From Isoetes taiwanensis (lineage: Eukaryota; Streptophyta; Lycopodiopsida; Isoetales; Isoetaceae): a stretch of 64,000 bases of DNA. How positions within the stretch are numbered: position 1 is the first letter of the stretch; every line of letters starts with the position of its first letter. Below the pieces are notes generated by a model. That model was given only the letters and a program-made list of their open reading frames with translations. It was not told the DNA's origin and made no database searches. The stretch is from NCBI GenBank assembly GCA_021234155.1, contig JAJEKV010000216.1:496001-560000 (forward strand). The letters are read 5' to 3'. Both the position numbers and the translations under genes were made by a program. Below are positions 1 through 9,850 of this stretch, one piece after another.

Positions 1-360
1 AAGGCTATATCTTCGATAAGAAGGAATGTTTGATTGGCCATCTAGAATGGCTTAATATTGGCCTCTAATATATTTTATAAGATGAGATCTGGGCATGAAG
101 AGTGGGTTCCAGAGAAGAGTATCAAATTGTGGAAGGTAGATGCAGCAGGTGCATCCAGAATTCATCATGGGGTACCAAAGATTGTACCTCTTGAGAAAGC
201 TCTTAAGGACATAGGTACTTTGAGTAACACCTATGGTCTAACGCATGCATGAATGATTTCATCGACAATTGGTTGGAGCTACTACGTATACTTGAGAGAT
301 GGATGCTGGTCCATCTGACATGCATGATTTCTTCCATCACATACAACGAGATGCTTTGGT

Positions 361-449
361 TGAATCAGAGGTAGTAACCCAACAAAAAACCCTAAAATCC
401 CATTCCGGATCTTTGATTCATATCAAGATATCAAGAAGGGTATGTTCTT
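361..449 (+). pseudogene. Left half of a coding segment interrupted by a LINE
   Basis: An open frame begins after a stop near 360 and runs to the LINE insertion point. It continues in the same frame at 6060 once the LINE and one target-site copy are removed: codons before the break read ...FRIFDSYQDIKKG and continue as MFLHVTPADKC. I do not recognise the protein. The stretch 1-360 has only a short open frame (58-252) of uncertain meaning. The continuity of frame across a 5.6-kb insertion is direct evidence that coding sequence was disrupted. Whether the host ORF was a cellular gene or another repeat is unknown. Confidence 0.5.
430..449. repeat. Target-site duplication, left copy (LINE 1)
   Basis: The 20 bases atcaagaagggtatgttctt occur here directly before a poly-T run and again at 6040-6059 at the other end of the LINE. 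The two copies are identical. This is the signature of target-primed reverse transcription for an element lying on the minus strand. Confidence 0.92.
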
Positions 450-893
450 TTTTTTTTTTTTTTTGAAGAATATAAAATATATTAAACCACTAGAATGCGA
501 TCAAGTACAATGATAAGTGTGGTGCTAAGAAATGAAGCGCCCATCATGATCTACAAATGTAGGAATGTCGACCAAATTTCCCGCTTAATCGTGCTGCATA
601 AGTTTGACACTTTGTAAGCACGCCACAACTTATGCCTCAAGATCGAACCAACCGAAAAGGGCTAAGCACGCGCATTCCGAAAGACCTTCGCTCTCCGCTT
701 TTTCCAAATCAGCCACAAAAGCCAAGCTCAAGATAAATGAAACGCCTGCCGCTGCCCTACACGCCCACCTAGGCTAGGAAGGACTCCCAAGAGAATCTTG
801 ACCGCATAGTGAAGTCCCAAAGAGGGCTCTCACCTAGGACCAAGCCGTCCCTACCCGTGCATAGGACAAAGCAAGGTGCTCAATGGTCTCACG

Positions 894-1463
894 TCAGCCT
901 CCCATATAAAGGGCATGTTTCGCTACCCGAGGCTTGAACCCGTGGACTCGGACATTCACCCTGAGGCTACGGTGCAAGATCTGCCACAAAAGGGTACGGA
1001 TTTTAGGAGGAGGCAATGTATTCCACGCCCACTTCCACATGGCGGGCCACTTACTCCCTGGAAGCTTAAGCGACCACTTATCCGAAGGCGGCAACGTGTC
1101 CTGAAGCGCTAGGAGCCCATAGGCCGATGCTACAAACTGAGATGCATCAAGTCCACTATGCGACTTCCAAACGCGATTGACTTGAGAAGACAACTGCAAT
1201 GGAATAGCATTGGCAATTCTGGCCCAAGTCCGTATGTCCCACCGCCGAAGGCCAAATCTCTCCCTAAAAACTCCGACGGCCAGATGACCCTCCCAATATA
1301 CCATCCGCGGATGGATGTTACCCTTGCAAAGAATCCATCGGCGCTGAGTACCTGGGTGTAGGGAAGAGGCCAAGGGAGATGCAGAGTCCAAGGGTACCCA
1401 GAGAAAGGGCGATGAGGCTACCATACACCTGCTAGGGTCCAATGAAAAGAGAACCTTGACCAC
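894..1463 (-). pseudogene. LINE 1: zinc-binding RT domain (zf-RVT) fragment
   Basis: This minus-strand frame of about 189 codons holds a central block with WNTLPPPKIRTLLWQILH, typical of the zf-RVT domain that follows the reverse transcriptase in plant LINE ORF2. The pattern W..(P)PK...F.W....(L) is recognisable, but the usual C..C...H..C ligands after it are eroded (KHALYMGG). It is the 3' part of ORF2 in the LINE spanning 450-6039. Loss of the zinc ligands and of the flanking frame marks it as a relic. Confidence 0.8.
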
Positions 1464-1563
1464 CTTCCAGGCCTAGGAAGACCCTTAAGAAAAAGGCGAA
1501 GCATGAGAGAATGGCCGCGAAATCCTCAAACGAGCCCACGTCAAGCCGAATAGGAATGGCTTC

Positions 1564-1851
1564 CTAAACACAATAGAGTGACCAAGCGGACTTGTGCCAA
1601 CAGAGCCAAACACTGGGGATTGTTGCTCCCGCAACAACCTGCGCGGATGAATTTCGACACTGGAACCAACCGTAGTAAGCCGTTAAAGCATACCCAAGCC
1701 CCCCTCGTCTGCGGGACACACACACTTCCACCATGCGACCCTTCTTTGTAGCCCCTTCCTCATTCCCTCCCCAAAAAAATTGGCGTAATGGTGTCATCCA
1801 ACTCCTTAACCACCCTTTCGGTGCAAGTATGCGAGGAGGCTGCGTAAACAT
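1564..1851 (-). pseudogene. LINE 1: ORF2 segment between RT and zf-RVT
   Basis: The minus-strand frame contains LRQFFWGGNEE, then a basic stretch and RRRGGLGYAL. This matches the conserved plant LINE block F.WGG......W..(C).P...GGLG that separates the RT palm/thumb from the zf-RVT domain. It belongs to ORF2 of the element at 450-6039 and is cut off by frameshifts on both sides. Confidence 0.75.
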
Positions 1852-2154
1852 GAGTGCTGAGCATTGACTTGGGCCCTATCGAGAATCCTACCAGCCATGG
1901 TGAGTTTACTTCCCCTCCACCAATTCAAATGCCGCTTAAGATTACAGAATGTCTTTACCAAATTGCCCTAGCATTAATGTCCAAGCCAAATGGTATGCCT
2001 AACAGGTTTGGCAGTTGTGTGTGGCGGTGTTAGAGCCGTGGAAACCGACTCAACCACGCAGGAGGAGGTTCCTCCAGTACCCACATGGCCGAGCACCCGA
2101 CCCGGTTAAGCAAGCATCCCGAAGCTAAAGAAAAGGCATCCAAAATATTCTTGG

Positions 2155-2592
2155 TCACCGGAGATTGGACTCATCCGCATGAAGAAAGAGGAATGTATCA
2201 TCCGCAAATTGATCGCAAACTTGTTGCGACTCCATCATCCATGGAGACCTTGCACCACATTGTCGGCTAATTGCCACCGAAAAGGCTGCGAGAGCCGCCA
2301 CTATAGTGAAGAGGAAGGGGCCAACGGACATCCGCTTAATGCCTCGCCCTACGAGAGAAGATTGAAGAGGTCTCACCCCGACACCACACCGCCGCCCTAG
2401 CGGATTACCGCGTGCAGCTTCATAACCGTTTCCAAACGAAACTAGGCCCGCACTCCAAAGGCTCGCATCATATCGCCAAGAACCGCCAACCGACACCGTC
2501 ATAAGCATTGGCAAAAAAATTTTTAAGAAAACAAGAGGTCGCCTCATCCCACGAGCCCAATGCACTCCCTCAAAAGCAAAGCCAGACCACAT
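2155..2592 (-). pseudogene. LINE 1: reverse transcriptase palm fragment
   Basis: The frame carries QVCDQFADDTFLFLHAD, the catalytic FADD box of LINE reverse transcriptases (canonical F/Y-A-D-D), with the preceding PLSP/GL-type region eroded into a frameshifted stretch. The two aspartates are intact, yet no continuous ORF links it to the endonuclease or zf-RVT. It sits in the expected order within the LINE at 450-6039. Confidence 0.85.
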
Positions 2593-3699
2593 TATGAAGA
2601 ATATTCCAATCGAGGTATAAAACCGGACGCGCTCGCACTAATGGCATGAACTAGTAATGGCTTAAGCCTCTCACCCAAAGCCTTAGCAATGATTTTATAC
2701 ACTATAGACAATGAGTAATAGGCCTCCGGTCATTGATGGTTTTAGGATGCTTACACTTGGGTATAAGTGAAATACAACCTCAGATTCAGCAGAGGATGCA
2801 TCGAAGTTATTCCCCAAAAGATCCACATACACCGTGATCACCGAAGTCCCCACCCATTCCCGCATGAAAAAACTCCCATCGGTATTCCATCCAACCCAGG
2901 ACACTTATTCCGAGCCAACAAGGGCATGACAAGCGTCCCCAACTCCCGCCTGGCCAACGGCTCCTCTAAGCTCGCCTTTGAAGGGTCAGGGACTCTTGGC
3001 GCATACCTTGGCCAATTACCAGCTCTTGAAAAACACTCGGAGAGGGAAGCGGGCTCTCCTTGAAAAATGTTTTCATAATGCGCCGCTACAAAGGCCTTGA
3101 TAGCATCCAGGTTGTGGGGGTGTAACTATGTCCGCCATGGTGCTGCATACTTCTTCCGGGCGGGCTGCTTCGGAAAAAGACTTTAGAGCAAGTGTCAAAA
3201 CCGCTTCAACCACGCCAAACCCGCTTTGACCCTCGGCTCGCATGACACCTTGGCCTCCTCCTCAACCTCGACCGACGGCACCTGCCGCTCACGCGAAGCC
3301 ATCGGAGACCCGTATGCCTAAGAGACTTCGCCAGTGATATAAGGCATCCAACTGCGACGCCAGGCCAAAGCCTTTTGCCGCCTCCCATTCTTTTCGCGAA
3401 CTGCTTTATCCTAGCCAATGTCAGAACCATTGCACTCATTCCGGCATCTCCGACCAATATCTCACGCTAAATGAGCTTAAACCGTTTGTGGAACTCGGAT
3501 CCCGAAGAAAGGTTGTGTTGCTTAAAACCATCCCCGAGAGGCCGCTGGTGGGTGGTCATGATGCCGCTGAATGATCCGGGGAGTGTGATCGAGACAAAGG
3601 TGGCCGTAACATTCACCCTAGTGAAGGCTGGAGCATAATCCAAGACTGGCCGGAGTGCCATAAACTCTATCCGCCCTAGAGTATGCCCTACCATGCCCC

Positions 3700-4201
3700 A
3701 GCCAATTATTGCACCAAGTAAAACTCCGATCCCAGGGAAGCTCTGTCAAACCCCACTCCTACACAAGTCAGCCATTGGTCACGCCAAAACCCCGCATACA
3801 ATATCTGAACCAATACCATGCCTATTCTCTGGGAGCTCCACCATGTTAAAGTCACCCATGACAAACCATGTAAAACCCATACCAAAGAACTGGAGCTTAT
3901 TTTAGCAGTTGTGCCCATAAACAACCTCTCTCGAGTGGCCCCAATTGGAGCATACACATTTACTAAGCCCCACTCCGACTGGCCCTCCTTCCATTTAATC
4001 ATCGCCCGCCGGCCCGCTATCTATGGTTGAAAAGGTTACATGTACATCCATTTTCCAACAAATCAAAGTACCTCCCTCGGCCTCCAGATTTGTAGTACCG
4101 CAGCCTACATCGCGATTACCCAAGATATTCATTAGGTTGTTAATATCGCCCGCACATTTATGCTTCGCAAAACACAAGATGTCCGGATTAAAATTCTTCA
4201 C
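3700..4201 (-). pseudogene. LINE 1: APE-type endonuclease fragment
   Basis: Two overlapping minus-strand frames make up an exonuclease-endonuclease-phosphatase domain. The first has FNPDILCFAKHKC (canonical P.i.c..E.K; here Lys replaces the catalytic Glu region) and the second has EWGLVNVYAPIG (canonical VNVYAP). A frameshift near 4000 separates them. The N-terminal metal-binding Glu appears mutated, so nicking activity is unlikely even apart from the frame breaks. Confidence 0.85.
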
Positions 4202-6039
4202 GTACCATGGCGAGACGCGTGCTCACATTCTAAGATAAAATTTTTCTTATCCATGTGGGTCCTTGTGCACCAAGGGGTCGTGGATCCCCTTGCAAAGCCT
4301 CACATGCCTCCACACGATCGCCCCCGGGAAGAAAAGTTCTGGACTACCTGATCAATCACCATTCGATCCACTTGAGGAGGGGCCAGCACAGTGGGCTGCA
4401 GATGAGCTAAATGACCTCTTGAGGAGCTCTCACCTGAGCTCGCCTCCTAGAAACAACCTGTTGCCACCCTTCCTCTTCTCGCTGCAACTCTTCAATCAGG
4501 TAAGTCTCCTACATACCTCGGGATGCACCCATACGAGGAGGGTTCAGGTTGTGTCTCTCGACTGCCCACCGCTCCACAACCTTCAACACGGGGGGAACAA
4601 GTGCGTAAGATGAAGGCGGCCCAATCACTATTTGTTCTGCTTGCTTGGGTGCTGAATGCGGATTATGCTCGTGAAATTGCTTAAGCGAGGGAAACATTGC
4701 CAAAAGCTCTCCCCCATTGAGCAAGTCCAACTGGAAGTAAGAATAATAATCATCACTCTTAACCACAAGACTCGAGGTAACACTTCATCATAATCACGCA
4801 CACATATATGTGGTGCACCCACAATCGAGTGCGCTTATGTGAGTTCCCGTGCCTTTGGCCATGACCACTAGAAACTCGACACCATCATCTCGGAGGAGGA
4901 TCCCGGATTTGAAGCCAAAGATGGCACTCTAACCGTGGGCAGTGCCTAGCAGGTAAGAGAAACACGGAGCATATCTTTGGAACAAAACGTAGGCCCCTCC
5001 CATACACGCGCCACTCCCAACCGCCTCCATCGTGGCCTCGTAATCAACCATAATAAGAAAACATTATTACCTAGAGACTTGAGGGTCACATACTGAGGCA
5101 ACCCCAGCCTCTTAAACCGAGCCCGTAACCAAAGACTCCAAGCCTCTCAGATATCCAAAAGGCCCCAAAGTGAAATGGCCTAACACCGAAGATGCAACCA
5201 AATTCTCAGATACTTCTCGTATAATCGCACATGCTTCTTGTGATTAATTTCTACAACAGGAGGTAATGATTTAAAAACTTGTTTGCGCAAAATCCTTCTT
5301 GTTGTTATTCTCCAAGATAGCAAAGGCCTCCGTCACCCTAGAACTTTTTTTTGCACTTTACGCTTTGCAAATTGATTTGCCTAATCCAATCGAAAACCTA
5401 GGCCTAGAAAGATGGGCAAATGTATCATTACTTTCCATGCATGAGGAGTTGGGCTCATGGTGGTTGAGGCATCACCCGGGGAACATACCGAAAAGGGGTC
5501 TTCGGCAACAAACCACTATTCTCACCAACCAAAGATGGCAAAGTTCTGGACTCTAAAGGTGGCATTGAGCTGGGCACCACCTCTCTATGCGTGGCGTTAA
5601 AACTACTATCTATCTATCTATTCTCCATCCTCTCGAATTTCCGGAAGCCGAGCTCACGGGAATCCACTGGGATGCCTACCGGATACATCCGGCTAAGAAT
5701 TGGCTCTTGAAGATTCAAATTGCCAAGCTGATGCAGCTTTTGGATATGTCCTTGCCTCCTTTCTTTCCCTCGCAAAGCATCTCTCCGACATTTAATCCCT
5801 CGCCCACCTTCTCCAGGCCCAAGATCGGTGCAGAATTCCCCCCAGGAGGCCGCAACAGGGGTATCAAAACCGGCCGCCAAACACAGCAAGAACCAAAGAA
5901 AAATATGTGCAAAACGAAGGAACACTGAAAGAGCTTTCCAACGAACCAAAAATCGCTGAAAACGGAGTCCGATGCGGTTATGAAGGATTCACCAAGCCAC
6001 CACTACCGCCATCACCATGGCGCCCATCCGAAGCGCCTC
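4202..6039 (-). other. LINE 1: ORF1 and 5' region, poorly preserved
   Basis: This part precedes the endonuclease in the element. The longest open frame (5949-5614, minus) is proline/glycine-rich and shows no clear domain, and I could not find the CCHC zinc knuckle usual in plant LINE ORF1. A short TCTA run lies at about 5605-5620. The 5' end abuts the right target-site copy at 6040. Confidence 0.5.
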
Positions 6040-6059
6040 ATCAAGAAGGGTATGTTCTT
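6040..6059. repeat. Target-site duplication, right copy (LINE 1)
   Basis: Identical to 430-449 over all 20 bases. It marks the 5' junction of the minus-strand LINE with the interrupted coding frame. Confidence 0.92.
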
Positions 6060-6401
6060 GCATGTGACGCCAGCTGATAAGTGTCAGACATGGTTAGCTT
6101 ATGCAGAGAAAAACCCTATAGGAGCCCCAAATGATCCTCACTCTGAAGAGGAGATGTCTCTTCATGGGAGCTTGTCAATAGGAAGATTGTATCTCATTCC
6201 AATAACTACGCCATTTGTTGGGAGAAGAGGTGGAGACCTAACCATAATGATTGGATTCCATACTAACCCACAAAACCCTCTAGGCTTGGATGGATGATTG
6301 AAGGAATGCCTTCAACTATTTTGATTCTAGCCAAAGTGGCCTCTCAGTTAAGAGACATGGTTGCTAATGAGGATAAGGAAGATGATGAGGATGAGCAATA
6401 A
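6060..6401 (+). pseudogene. Right half of the LINE-interrupted coding segment
   Basis: The frame continues from 449 and reads through ADKCQTWLAYAEKN and IGRLYLIPITTPFVG, then shifts frame near 6230 and again near 6290. It ends in an acidic tail (LRDMVANEDKEDDEDEQ) and TAA at 6399-6401. The protein family is not recognised. Acidic C-termini of this kind are common in plant nuclear proteins, but this is only a description. At least two frameshifts make it a pseudogene in addition to the insertion. Confidence 0.45.
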
Positions 6402-6525
6402 AATTGTCGCTAAACCTTTGAGTAAAATTGTTTTTGCTAGATAGCTTAAAATTCTCAAATTGATAAATTAGGTGCTTAATCATTTGCCGTATTGAGAAAT
6501 GAACTACTTTGATTGGCTATACAAA

Positions 6526-6588
6526 TTGGAGATCGAACACAAGACCTCGTGCTTGCAAGCCAAGTACTCTGGACTGAGCTATCAACCT
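6526..6588 (-). repeat. tRNA-like SINE head (relic)
   Basis: On the minus strand an A-box-like TAGCTCAGTCCAGAGTA is followed about 30 bases later by a B-box-like GTGTTCGATCTC, with a TTGCAA loop between them as in an Ala-type anticodon arm. The acceptor and anticodon stems do not pair fully, so it is not a functional tRNA. A tRNA-derived SINE or tRNA pseudogene explains it best. Confidence 0.45.
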
Positions 6589-6904
6589 TTTGATGGGAGC
6601 TTTTGGCACTCTTCCAATGACTCATTCTTCATATGTGCCATTACACACACTCCAACTTCCAACATCACCCCTTAATGGGCAAACCAATCTATTCCAGCCT
6701 TCACCACAATACACCAACTTTAGTTGAACAAAATGGCTTGATGAGGCAGAGGCTTTGCTTCTCAATGTCCCAGTTGAACCGAACCAAACATCATGGACTG
6801 CCATGCCCGGTCCTTGCAAATTTAACATGGCATTGAACGAGGAAAGTGTGCTGCTCTTCGGGTTTCCCAGTTAGATCTAGATAATGCTGCAGCTTTTGTG
6901 CTAT

Positions 6905-7085
6905 TATCATACATCTCCTTTAAACTTTTCCCCTTCCCCTCATTTTCTCCCTTCCCACTTTTCCTTTTCCGTTTTCATTTTTTGTCATATTTCCACTTTC
7001 TTCTTTTCCCGTTATCTTTTTTCTTTTGCCCATTTTCCCTTTCCCCACCCTTTTCCCTTTTTTCCGTTTCCCTTTTCTCTTCCAC
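6905..7085 (+). repeat. Polypyrimidine (C/T-rich) tract
   Basis: About 180 bases are almost entirely C and T on the plus strand, with imperfect TTTTCCC/CCCTTTTC units. Open frames across it (Phe/Pro/Ser-rich) are compositional artefacts. It lies just outside the Helitron 3' terminus at 7238. Confidence 0.85.
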
Positions 7086-7237
7086 CCTTTGGCTTCTGAA
7101 TCACATTAAAGCAACGGTCAAGATGAATTATTGGCTGAAGACACGCACATATCATCTTCACTGTTGGTCGACCAAAATCCTCAACCGTCGATCTAGGGCA
7201 AGATTGAAGATATACGGTTATAACATTATATATAATA

Positions 7238-8123
7238 CTAAGCGCTTCGCCCTAACGGGCGACCTCTTTTCTATTTGTAACATATTCAAATGAATTTTGC
7301 CCTATTTATATAAATGCTTCTTTATATCGACTTTTGGGGTGTACATTCGGTGGTCTTTTCGTAATGCACCTTGACGTGATGTTTCCGTAAGCAATTTTGA
7401 TTCCTGTCTGAGAGATGCACCTTGAGAGAGCAACATAAAGTTGACCATGTGCAAAAAACGGGACTGGCAAGTAAAGTCCAACAGCCTCTAGAGATTGGCC
7501 TTTGACTTGTTTATTGTCATCGAGAAAGCCAAGCGGATTGGATATAGCCTCCCGGTGAATGGTATGTGCGAATCGACATGCCTTTAGGTTGATCTTTGGG
7601 GAGCGGATTGGGGTGCCTCTAAACTGACCTGTAATTATTTTACCGTAGGATTCTTTGTGTTGCATGGGTAACGCGATGCATGTGCCGTTGCATAGCCACC
7701 CCGGAGGATACATGTTCCTTAGCAACATTACTATTGCTCCTACCTTGATGTTGAGCTCGTGAGGCGGCATTCCGGAGGGTGTGAGGTGGTTAATAAATTC
7801 AATCGGAAAATTTCTTATGTCCTCTTCATCTTCCATGTTGAGATTATCGATGCCGATGTATGGATACAAATCTGCATGCAACCTTTGCGAGGTTTTGTCG
7901 CTAAGTTTTAGTGTATCCTCATTTTTTAGAGATAGTATAGATTTTTCAAATAGGTGTTCCAGGCTTGCCGAGTCGATGCTTGTTCCAAATACCTAATCGA
8001 TAATGTTGTTCTTGGCAGCTGAACGGCATCTGCATAGAGTGTAGGCTCGTCGTTCATCCGTTCTCCATCTCCAAGCTTTATTAGGTAGTCAGACCATTCT
8101 TTTTTGTCTTTACGGAGACGCAT
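7238..8123 (-). mobile_element. Helitron 3' part: helicase C-terminus and terminal hairpin
   Basis: On the minus strand the frames 8123-7926 and 7881-7306 read as the C-terminal half of a Helitron PIF1-like helicase. The recognisable blocks are TNMRLRKDKKEWSDYLI, then GIDNLN, PPHELNIKVGAIVMLLRN, KGQSLEAVGLYLP and HGQLYVALSR. The ends agree: a perfect 14-nt hairpin CGCCC-GTTA-GGGCG at 7261-7248 is followed closely by CTTAG at 7242-7238 and then T, as in canonical Helitron 3' termini (CTRR, inserted before T). An internal stretch before KGQSLEAVG is replaced, and a break lies near 7900. The 5' part is missing. Confidence 0.88.
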
Positions 8124-8142
8124 GTTAAGTAAATCGAATAAT

Positions 8143-8337
8143 AGAGGGGGGATAACTTAGGATTGTGCACAAAGGACAAAAAGGCTACAACTACAAAAGG
8201 AGAAGCAGGGAGATAAGAAAGATAGTTAGATATGCACCATAAGACAAACCGATAAAGACTGGCTGAATATAGTCGAATTTTAGATGGTGCTTGTGATGAC
8301 AATAGGGAATGGCAGCATGGGGTAAAGCAATGGTAAG
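8143..8337. repeat. Dispersed 200-bp repeat, copy 1
   Basis: This segment (aggattgtgcacaaaggac... to ...gggtaaagcaatggt) recurs at 22145-22346 in the same orientation with roughly 85-90% identity by eye and a few indels. It abuts the Helitron helicase here, whereas copy 2 does not, so it is a separate repeat. No coding function is seen. Confidence 0.8.
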
Positions 8338-8659
8338 TACACCACTACTATCAACTTAAACACGACTGAAACAACATCATATTATTAGATTTATGAAAAG
8401 CTACATTTCAAAATAAATATAGCGACTTGGCAGTGACACTCTACAAAATTATGAGAAAAAGACTAACACCCAAGAAGAAGTACTAAAAAAAGAGCACGGA
8501 AGAAACAAAGGGTCCCCATTAAGAACTGGTCCATAATAATGTCTACCATAGAGCAGAAGACCAATTAAAATATAAGCAAAGTCAACTGAGCTATACAGGC
8601 ACTTGTAAGTAAAATCATCTGGTAGAAGACGATGATGATATAGACAAAATTTGAATTTA

Positions 8660-9814
8660 CAAGGTAGCTTGGTATTGAACGATGATGTAAAGCGACCAAC
8701 TTGATACGGACCTCAAAAGGCCAAGTGAACAAGGCAAATTCATCGATTGAGGAAGACGGAATAAGTAATTTGCCCACTCATTCTGAAGCCAAGGAATCCA
8801 AATAGGCTCAATAGAGATAGAAAAATGAAGGCCCATCAAGAAAATTTCCAAAGCAAGAAGCTGAAGATCCAAAGTCGGAGAATAACCCATCTTATATAAA
8901 ATAGAAGGAACATTAAAGTTGCCCTTCCTTACGTAAAACCAAGTTGCCAAGAAGAGAAGGAAGAGCCTAACATAGAACCTAAATGATACGAGTGGTGAAG
9001 AGCTCATGCCGTAGAGGAGCGAGATATTTCGGTGCTTTGCAAAAGACCATAAAATCCAACGTAGTCTACTTGGGATCGAGATACACACCTCCCCCTCCCC
9101 CCCCAAAAAAAAAAAAAAAAAAAAACAACAACAACAACAACAACAACAACAAAACCATCAAATCCAATGGTTGTAGAAGGAAGGTGAGTTTAGAACAAAA
9201 TTCTAAGCGTGCGGGAGGAGATAAGGTGATGGATGCATTCAATTGAAAAGGCAAAAAAGTCAAAACCAAAACCAAAGGTCCAAAAGTAATCGTAAGAATT
9301 GTAAGAAACCTAAAAACATGCCAAGGAACGAGAATAGTGAATGGATTAACCGAAAGGGACGGACAAAAGATAAACAATTTTTTTTCCCAATTTCTTAAAA
9401 AGAGGTACATAATTTTGGATGAAGAATCTAGAATTTAGCACAATGGAGATATGAAGGCGACACTTAGGCCAATCAACCGTAAAACCTGGCAGACTCCATA
9501 TCAAAAATCACCCTTTTTTTTGGGGGGAGTAAGGTCTTCTTGAGAATTAAAGAGAAAATCATCCATATAATGTGTACAATGAATACCGAGTGGACGCCAA
9601 TGACGATTAAAGGGCACATAATTGTAGTGAAAATATAAGGAGCACATGAAACATAAAGAAATTACGTCCAACCGAGAACCCAAAAATGTGTGAGCCATAT
9701 GGAAACATGGTGATAACCTAATTTTAGGCATAAGAAAAAATAAAAATCATTTTCTGTAGGATGACAAGGACGTCGGAAAAAGATTTATAGTAAAAGAAAC
9801 GTGAGCAAACCAAA

Positions 9815-9817
<3 letters not shown>
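8660..9817 (-). pseudogene. DIRS-like retroelement: RT and RNase H relic
   Basis: On the minus strand 9731-9501 reads HTFLGSRLD, then FNRHWRPLGIHCTHYMDD, the RT catalytic box with a short WR..GI lead-in typical of DIRS-group elements. Downstream, 9106-8660 reads IEPIWIPWLQNEWANYL (canonical WIPR..N..AD.LSR), then LLRSVSSWSLY, corresponding to the region with W..HTVDRFA in DIRS RNase H. Stops and frameshifts occur throughout, and a C/A/CAA simple repeat has grown inside (9082-9151). No tyrosine recombinase was found. A Ty3-type RT is the alternative; the WIP..N..A block favours DIRS. Confidence 0.5.
9082..9151. repeat. Compound simple repeat (C)n(A)n(CAA)n
   Basis: A run of C is followed by about 21 A and then nine or so CAA/ACA units. 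It accounts for apparent poly-Gly/Phe/Leu and poly-Lys/Asn frames across it. It lies inside the DIRS-like relic, so it arose after or during decay of that element. Confidence 0.95.

Positions 9818-9850
<33 letters not shown>

Larger units (their letters stand above)
450..6039 (-). mobile_element. Full-length, inactive LINE (non-LTR retrotransposon) 1
   Basis: The element spans about 5.6 kb, with its poly(A) tail seen as T at 450-464 and its 5' end at 6039. Reading the minus strand, the domain order is that of plant L1-type LINEs: a poorly preserved ORF1 region (about 5950-4300), an APE endonuclease (about 4200-3700), reverse transcriptase (about 2600-2150), the conserved post-RT block with FFWGG and GGLG (1851-1564), and the zinc-binding RT domain with WKWAWNTLPPPKIRTLLWQ (about 1310-1180). 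Every domain is broken by stops and frameshifts, so the copy cannot move by itself. Base composition is richer in G+C than the flanks, with many TG/CA changes. Confidence 0.93.

Noticed and set aside
894-1112. Plus-strand frames opposite LINE 1 (for example 876-1112, 2085-2400, 4263-4613)
   Set aside because: They are the complement of the LINE ORF2 and show no motif of their own; the minus strand carries recognisable LINE domains.
6526-6588. A functional tRNA gene
   Set aside because: A-box and B-box-like sequences are present, but the acceptor and anticodon stems do not pair, so I list it only as a SINE or tRNA relic.
6884-7293. Phe/Pro-rich open frames
   Set aside because: They arise from a polypyrimidine tract and lack any motif.
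9066-9410. Minus-strand frame with poly-Leu, poly-Phe and poly-Gly
   Set aside because: The runs are translations of the C/A/CAA simple repeat; only the flanking parts belong to the DIRS-like relic.
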